From Beroe forskalii (Eukaryota > Ctenophora > Nuda > Beroida > Beroidae), in assembly GCA_011033025.1 (NCBI GenBank), contig WFMF01000050.1, positions 705,470 through 769,469 of the forward strand: DNA of 64,000 nt. The letters run 5' to 3'. The notes below the pieces were generated by a model. It had not been told where the DNA came from. It did not search any database and saw only the letters and a list, made by a program, of their open reading frames with translations. Both the position numbers and the translations under genes were made by a program. Shown here piece by piece: positions 58,501 to 64,000 of this stretch (within the stretch, counting starts at the first letter, position 1; each line of letters begins with the position of its first letter).

Positions 58501-61500
58501 TGTCGAACTTCCGGTGTCGAACTTCCGTCCCTGACCTAGTGACCCATGTAAAGTAAGTCATAAAAACATGATTCTGATTCCAAAATTTTCGATTTTGTCA
58601 GGTAAATATTGCGATATTGACATAGCCTGAAAATACAGTAAAAAACGAAAATCGGTCATCACGGGACGAAAATCGACTTTTTTGTTATGATGGCGATTTA
58701 TTTCTTCTAAAACATTCAACTGACGTGCCTGCAAAATTTGCATATCTATTCCAAAACTCTGAGATATGACACTAGTCACCATTTTCATGACCTGAGTATC
58801 CTCAAATTACCGGCACTTGTAACAAATGACAAAATTAAAATGTGCGTGTTTCTGGGTGTTCTAATATGTCTGATGATTTTATATGATCAGATATGATTGT
58901 TCATGGTCATAAGATACTTTGAAACCATCTTGAGGCCTTTATTCCTGAAAATGGTGATGCGGTATCATGACACCCATTTCAGGGTGCCAGGGTGTCATCT
59001 TGGTGTCACCGCGTCACCATTTCAGGAATAGAGGCCTCAAGATGGTTGAGCAGTATCTAATGGCCAGCAATCATATTTGATCATAGAATCACTCAGTACA
59101 TGTTGAAACCAGAAACATGCCAATGTTGTCACATTTTGTTGCAAGTGTCGGTACTTGCGGATACTCTCAGGTCATCAAAATGGTCAAAAAATAGATAGCC
59201 ACACCAAATTTTGCAGGCATGTCAATTTTCGTGTAACAAAAAGATATATAAATCAGCAGCCATTCAAAAATTAAATTTTCAAGTCTGTTATGGCACATTT
59301 TTTGATTTTCATGATGACACTGTATTTTCAGGCTAAGTCAAGACGAAAATTTGATGAACAAACCGATTATTTCCATTCAAATCATTTTTTGCACTTTAGT
59401 TTGACTTTCTGAACGGGTTAAAAGTGATTCCAAACAAATTTGGAGAATTTTTGAAATGGGTCAGTGTCATCTTGTTGTCGCTCACCGCGTCACCATTTTC
59501 AAGAATATAAACCTCAAGATGGTTGAAAGTAGTATTCTGGCCATCAGCAATCATATTTGATCAAAATCACCAGAACATGTTGAAACACCCAGAAACACGC
59601 ATTTCAATTTGTCACATTTTTGTTACAATTGCCGGTACTTCATGGATAATCTCAGGTCATGAGAAAATGGTGACAAGTGCCATATCTCGACTTCTGCAAT
59701 AGATAGCACACCAAATTTTTGCAGGCATTTCAATTTCATAGTAACTAGAAGATATAAATCGCCACTTTTAAAAATAGTCGTTTTTCGTCTAAAATGACCG
59801 ATTTTTTCGTTTATCGCAATATTACCTGACAAAATCGAAAATTTAATTATGAGACAAAATCAAGTTTTTTATGACTTTTTGTGACCAACTAAACGGTTTT
59901 CAAGTCATTTCGAACAAATTTGGAACTTTTTGAATTTTTTTTTTGAGTCATCATGATGTCATTATGTCATCACTCTGTCATCACCGATTCTAAATGATTC
60001 AGATGTGTCAAATGAAATCCTACTATCTAATCTAGTTGTTTGGAACCAACAAACAGGTTAAATATTAACACAATCTTTCTATTTTTGTCACAAGTGCCGG
60101 TAATTGGGATTCATCTACTGGTGTACGGAGTTCATGATTCCGCCAAAGTGGATGCAAAGTGGATGCAATGAGACAAATGAGACATCGATTTCCTAGCTAT
60201 AAAAACAGTATTTTGTGACTTCCAATAAACCAAATGTGTTTGTAGGATTAGCTCTAAAGGTTGTCCAACCTGTCACGGGCCAGTTTGATCATTTTGGGCC
60301 CAATTATGACCCAAATGGGGCCCAAAAAGGCCCAATTTTCAAATTGTTCAATCGATCTGGAACACTTGAATGATTTGTAAACATCCTCTGAGGTGGTTTT
60401 TACAAAGTTTTACGGCCCTAAATTGATGTTATGTGGGACCCTGATCACTTCGCAAATTCTTGTTCAAAAGTGGATGCAAATGAGACAAATTTGAGACATC
60501 GATTTTCTAGCTATAAATACATGGTATTTTGTGACTTCTAATGATACCAAATGGTTTGTAGGATAGTTTCAAGGTCCAACCTATGCACGGCTAGTTTGGT
60601 CATTTTGGGCCCAATTATGACCCAAAATGGGCCCAATAAGGCCCAATTTTCAAATTGCTTCAATCGATCTGGAAACATCCAATCGATTTATAAACATCCT
60701 CCGAGGTATTTACAGTTATATGGCCCTAAATTGATGTTATGCCCTGACACTTGCACTACTTCGCAAATTTTGTTCAAGAGTGGATGCAAATGAGACAAAT
60801 TTGAGACATCGATTTTCTAGCTATAAATGCGGGTATTTGTGACTTCTAATGATACCAAATGGTTTGTAGGATAGTTCTAAGGTTGTCCAACCTGTCACGG
60901 CCAGTTTGGTCATTTTGGGCCCAATTATGACCCAAATGGGTCCTAAAAGGCCCAATTAAATTGCTCCAATCGATCTGGAAACATCGTCCAATCGATTTAT
61001 AAACATCCCCCGAGGTATTTCTTAAATTAATTGGGTTTTTTCCCGAACTTGGGTTCCCGTGCAAATTTGCCCCCAAAAGGGGTTAAAAGAGCAAATTTGA
61101 GACATCGATTTTTTAGTTTAGGAACAGATTCCCCAAAGATTCCAAAAAGGGTTTTTTAGGGTGTTCTAAAGGTTGTCCAAGAGGAAGTTTTTTTTTTAAA
61201 AATTATCTAAAGGCCCACCCAAATTTTCAAAAAAAGTTTGGGAACATTTAATTTTTAAAAATTTTTTCCGAGGATTTTAAAAGGGTTTTGGGGCCTTTTG
61301 GGGTTGGGGCCTTTAGAAATTTCCAAAAACTACGAAATTTTTTTCAAAAAAAGGATGCAAAAAGGGCAAATTGAGACATTGATTTTTGGGATAAAAACGG
61401 TATTTTGTGACTTCCCATGATACCAAATGGTTTGTAAAATAGTTCTAACCAATTTAAATCGATGGTAAGCCAAGAATTAAAAAAGCTCAAATTTTTCTCT

Positions 61501-64000
61501 TTGGGATCCGCTTTTTTTAACAAGAATTTGTAGTGGATGCAAAAAGTGTCTGGGGGCTTAACATCAATTTTGGCCGTATAACTTTTTAAAATACCTCAGA
61601 GGATGTTTATAAATCGAAAGTGTTTCCAGATTGATTGGGGCAATTTAAAATTGGGCCTTTTTTTGGGCCCCTTTTCAATAATTGGGGCCCAAAAAGACCA
61701 AACTGGCCATCCTTCAGAACTATTCTACAAACCATTTGGATCATTAAACCAAAAATACCCCTTTTAAAGCCAGAAAAACGTCGTTCAAATTTGTCTCACA
61801 TCCACTTTTTGGCAAGAATTTGCGTAGTGGATGCAGAGTGTCCTTAATTAACATCAATTTAGGGGCCCTAAAACTTTGTAAAATACCAGAGGATGTTTTG
61901 TAAACCATTGGAAGTGTTTCCCGATTTTGATTTGAGCATTTTTAAAAAGGGCCTTTTGAGGGGGGTCAATTTTATGACCCCTTGTCGACAATTTCCCTTG
62001 TCAATAACTAAAATTGTTATTGACAATGAAAATTTTTTTTCTAATTTGGCAAAAAAACATAAATATTTTCGGGGGAAATTTAAATGTTTCGATGACTGGG
62101 ATAAAACCCAACAGCACAGCAGAAATAAATTTTTTGACGCGCGCGCATTTTTAAAATTGATCCATTTTCGAATCATCTTGGTACTAGATTTGGATTCCGA
62201 AGGGGGACCCAAAATTGACCATGGGAAATTTGGGAAAACTGGGAAGTTTGGCTAAAGCAATCTGACTTTTTTTTCAGGATTTTCCCCTCATTTTTGCAAA
62301 AAAGTTTTGGGCCCAAATGGGGAAAAAAATAATTCAAATTTTATATCATTGAGGTTTTGGGCCAGAAAAGGAGTGTCCAGGGGGCCGGGGGTTTTCAGGG
62401 GATCATATGGGAATCGGGGGCATTTTTTCGGTGTTTCGGTTCCTTTTTAGATTTTGAGAAAATTTTAGTTACTGGACAATTTTTGGCTTTAAAGCCCCTT
62501 TTTGGGTCAATATTTATTAGGGCCCAAAGGGGCCCAAAATGGTCGGGCGGCCCAGACGACTATCTTGGGGATTTAATTTTCGGCCAAAAAATGTTTTTAT
62601 TTCTAAAAATGAGGGATAAAACGAGTTTTGGGACCCAAAGGGACAAATGTCCCAGATTTCCCCCTATGGATCCACTTGAAACTGTTTTGGATCCATCGTT
62701 TGGGGAATAAAAATTTTCTCCAAAATTTGAGAATACCTCTCAGGAAAAAGTCGATTTGGGGGTTTGACCGTTTTTATTTTGAAATGGGGGCCTTTTGGGG
62801 TCTAAATGGCCATATTCCCCCCAAAAATCCTTTTTTGGGCTTTAAACCCGGGAACATTCCAGAAAAACCCTACAGACCATCTGAAATCATTGAAAGTCAT
62901 ATTAGAGCCAAAACATGTGTAAAAAAACCCAGATTTAAATATGATCCATTTGAAATCTCGATTTGGATCCATCTTTTTGGGAAAATTGAAGAATTTTCTC
63001 CCAAAACCTTGTAGAATACCTCAGATGATTATAAATCGTTTTGAGGCGTTTCCGGACCGATTCCCATTTTAAATTTTGGGGCCCTTTTTTGTTTTAAATG
63101 GCCATTTTGGCCCCCAAATGGTTTTTCGGTTTAAACCCGGAACATGGTCCGAGAAACCCCTACGCCCATCGGGAATCTTTAAAAAGTCAGAACAAACCGA
63201 AACATGGCCAAAAAAAAATGTCCGTTTTGCCATATGGATCCACATCGAAATTGATTTGGACCATCGTTTTGGAACATTGAATGACTTTTTCGGGCCGAAA
63301 ATTTTGTGAATACCTCTGGATGATTATAAATCGATTTGAGGGTTTCCGACATTTAGCTTTTGTTTTTTTTTACTCAAAATCATGCTTTGATAATTTTGGG
63401 GAAAAAGTAACAAAATGGTTTTTCCAGGGGAACAAATTTGGAAGTTTGAACCCTTTTTCCGGCTTTTGATGTCACCATATCATCACTGTGTCACACCGTT
63501 TCCAGAAGGGTTTTATGACCTCCGCAGTCGTATTCAATCTTTTAAAAAACCCAGAGACAGAACACCGAAATGGACCCCCCCAAAAAAACGATTTCATTTT
63601 TTGTCTCATTTTTTTAAAATGTTAAATTTTTGGAGTTTATTACTGATAACAAAACGATAAACGACATAGAGGTTTTTAAAAATGCCCAAATTTTTGGGAT
63701 TAGGTCAATTTGTACGGCGCATAAATGTGACCTTGGCGCCCCCAAAATGTCCCAAATGGGATCCTTTTCGGGGGAGCGTTTTGGTTTTTGGAACAAAATA
63801 ACAAAATCGGAACAAATATGTAAAATTTTTGGGCTTTGTTTGGGCCGAGTTTGGTTTGGTTTGTTTTTAATCATGTAAATGTGTTGAATACATTGAATCG
63901 ATAGTTCTGAAAAATTTTTTGGGGTCGGGTCAGGGGCCCCGCCAGATAGCCCCCAAAAGACCATTTTCGTCCCTATATGCCGATTTTTCGAGTTGTTTTG
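55501..64000 (+). repeat. Segmental tandem duplication, copy 2, degraded or noisy
   Basis: Collinear with 46556-55145; the window end matches 55145. Contains the hAT-like 3' end (55501-55790), ~500-bp repeats, the FLYWCH element (about 56933-58548), 324-bp repeats (60140-62110) and 53-kb-type repeats (62200-63450). Indels occur every 10-20 bases; beyond 61000 runs such as GGGGG, AAAAA and TTTTT replace normal motifs. Open frames are unsupported. Confidence 0.85.
56933..58548. mobile_element. FLYWCH element, second copy (by tandem duplication)
   Basis: Same order as 48097-49823 with many 1-5-base deletions and a larger deletion near 58095-58130. Coding remnant 57751-58100: starts MSSTSTPTLVPARSG, frame lost at about residue 25, readable again as SEQDITEWEDVQQAM. 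It supplies the correct frame for the C-terminal tail missing in copy 1. Confidence 0.7.

Noticed and set aside
62357-63014. Overlapping ORFs of 117-128 codons near the right end
   Set aside because: The corresponding better-quality sequence at 53300-54100 is repeat DNA without such frames.

Overview
This window is nuclear DNA of an animal, most likely a marine invertebrate. It carries spliced exons of a conserved metazoan gene (PHAF1) with GT-AG introns, an immunoglobulin-domain receptor gene, Penelope-like and LINE retroelements, a tRNA-derived SINE, a pogo-like DNA transposon and several satellites. The phylum cannot be fixed from sequence alone. There are no operons or prokaryotic signals.

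Layout. (1) 813-13021, minus strand: the first three coding exons of PHAF1, with an intron 1 of about 11.6 kb full of repeats: a tandem pair of Penelope-like elements with N-terminal GIY-YIG nuclease (1921-6866), 324-bp repeats (6867-8200), ~520-bp repeats, and a 2-kb fold-back element made of 171-bp units (9527-11575). (2) 13200-21230: a 22-bp minisatellite holding a SINE, then a 47-bp satellite split by a 4.2-kb element with inverted termini that carries LINE and PLE pieces. (3) 22160-27798: a CpG-rich stretch, a two-Ig-domain membrane receptor gene (minus strand), a 1.4-kb TA-flanked element beginning CAGGTG, and LINE ORF1 remains. (4) 27799-30550: sequence of poor appearance with no recognisable content. 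(5) 30560-38966: a LINE on the minus strand whose reverse transcriptase is split by a 4.1-kb pogo-like transposon encoding an intact-looking 831-aa DDE transposase. (6) 38035-53001: an inverted copy of 1507-27798, with a broken Ig receptor copy and a second PHAF1 exon 1, but with its own insertions (TTAA MITE, 8-bp-TSD element, FLYWCH-encoding element). (7) 53010-55500: further repeats related to the 324-bp family. (8) 55501-64000: a noisy direct duplicate of 46556-55145.

The dominant structure is the giant imperfect inverted repeat, 1507-27798 against 38035-53001, around a 10.2-kb spacer. Because the arms differ mainly by whole insertions, each arm serves as the empty site for the other's transposons, and boundaries and target-site duplications can be read directly. 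The same pattern could arise from two divergent haplotypes joined head to head by misassembly. Small indels in coding regions and the noisy tracts at 27799-30550 and 55501-64000 make that alternative serious.

Host genes: PHAF1 is expected to act in autophagy at the phagophore, and the Ig protein is a predicted type I membrane receptor of unknown ligand. They lie in the same orientation, the Ig gene upstream of PHAF1, in both arms. Everything else is mobile or satellite DNA.
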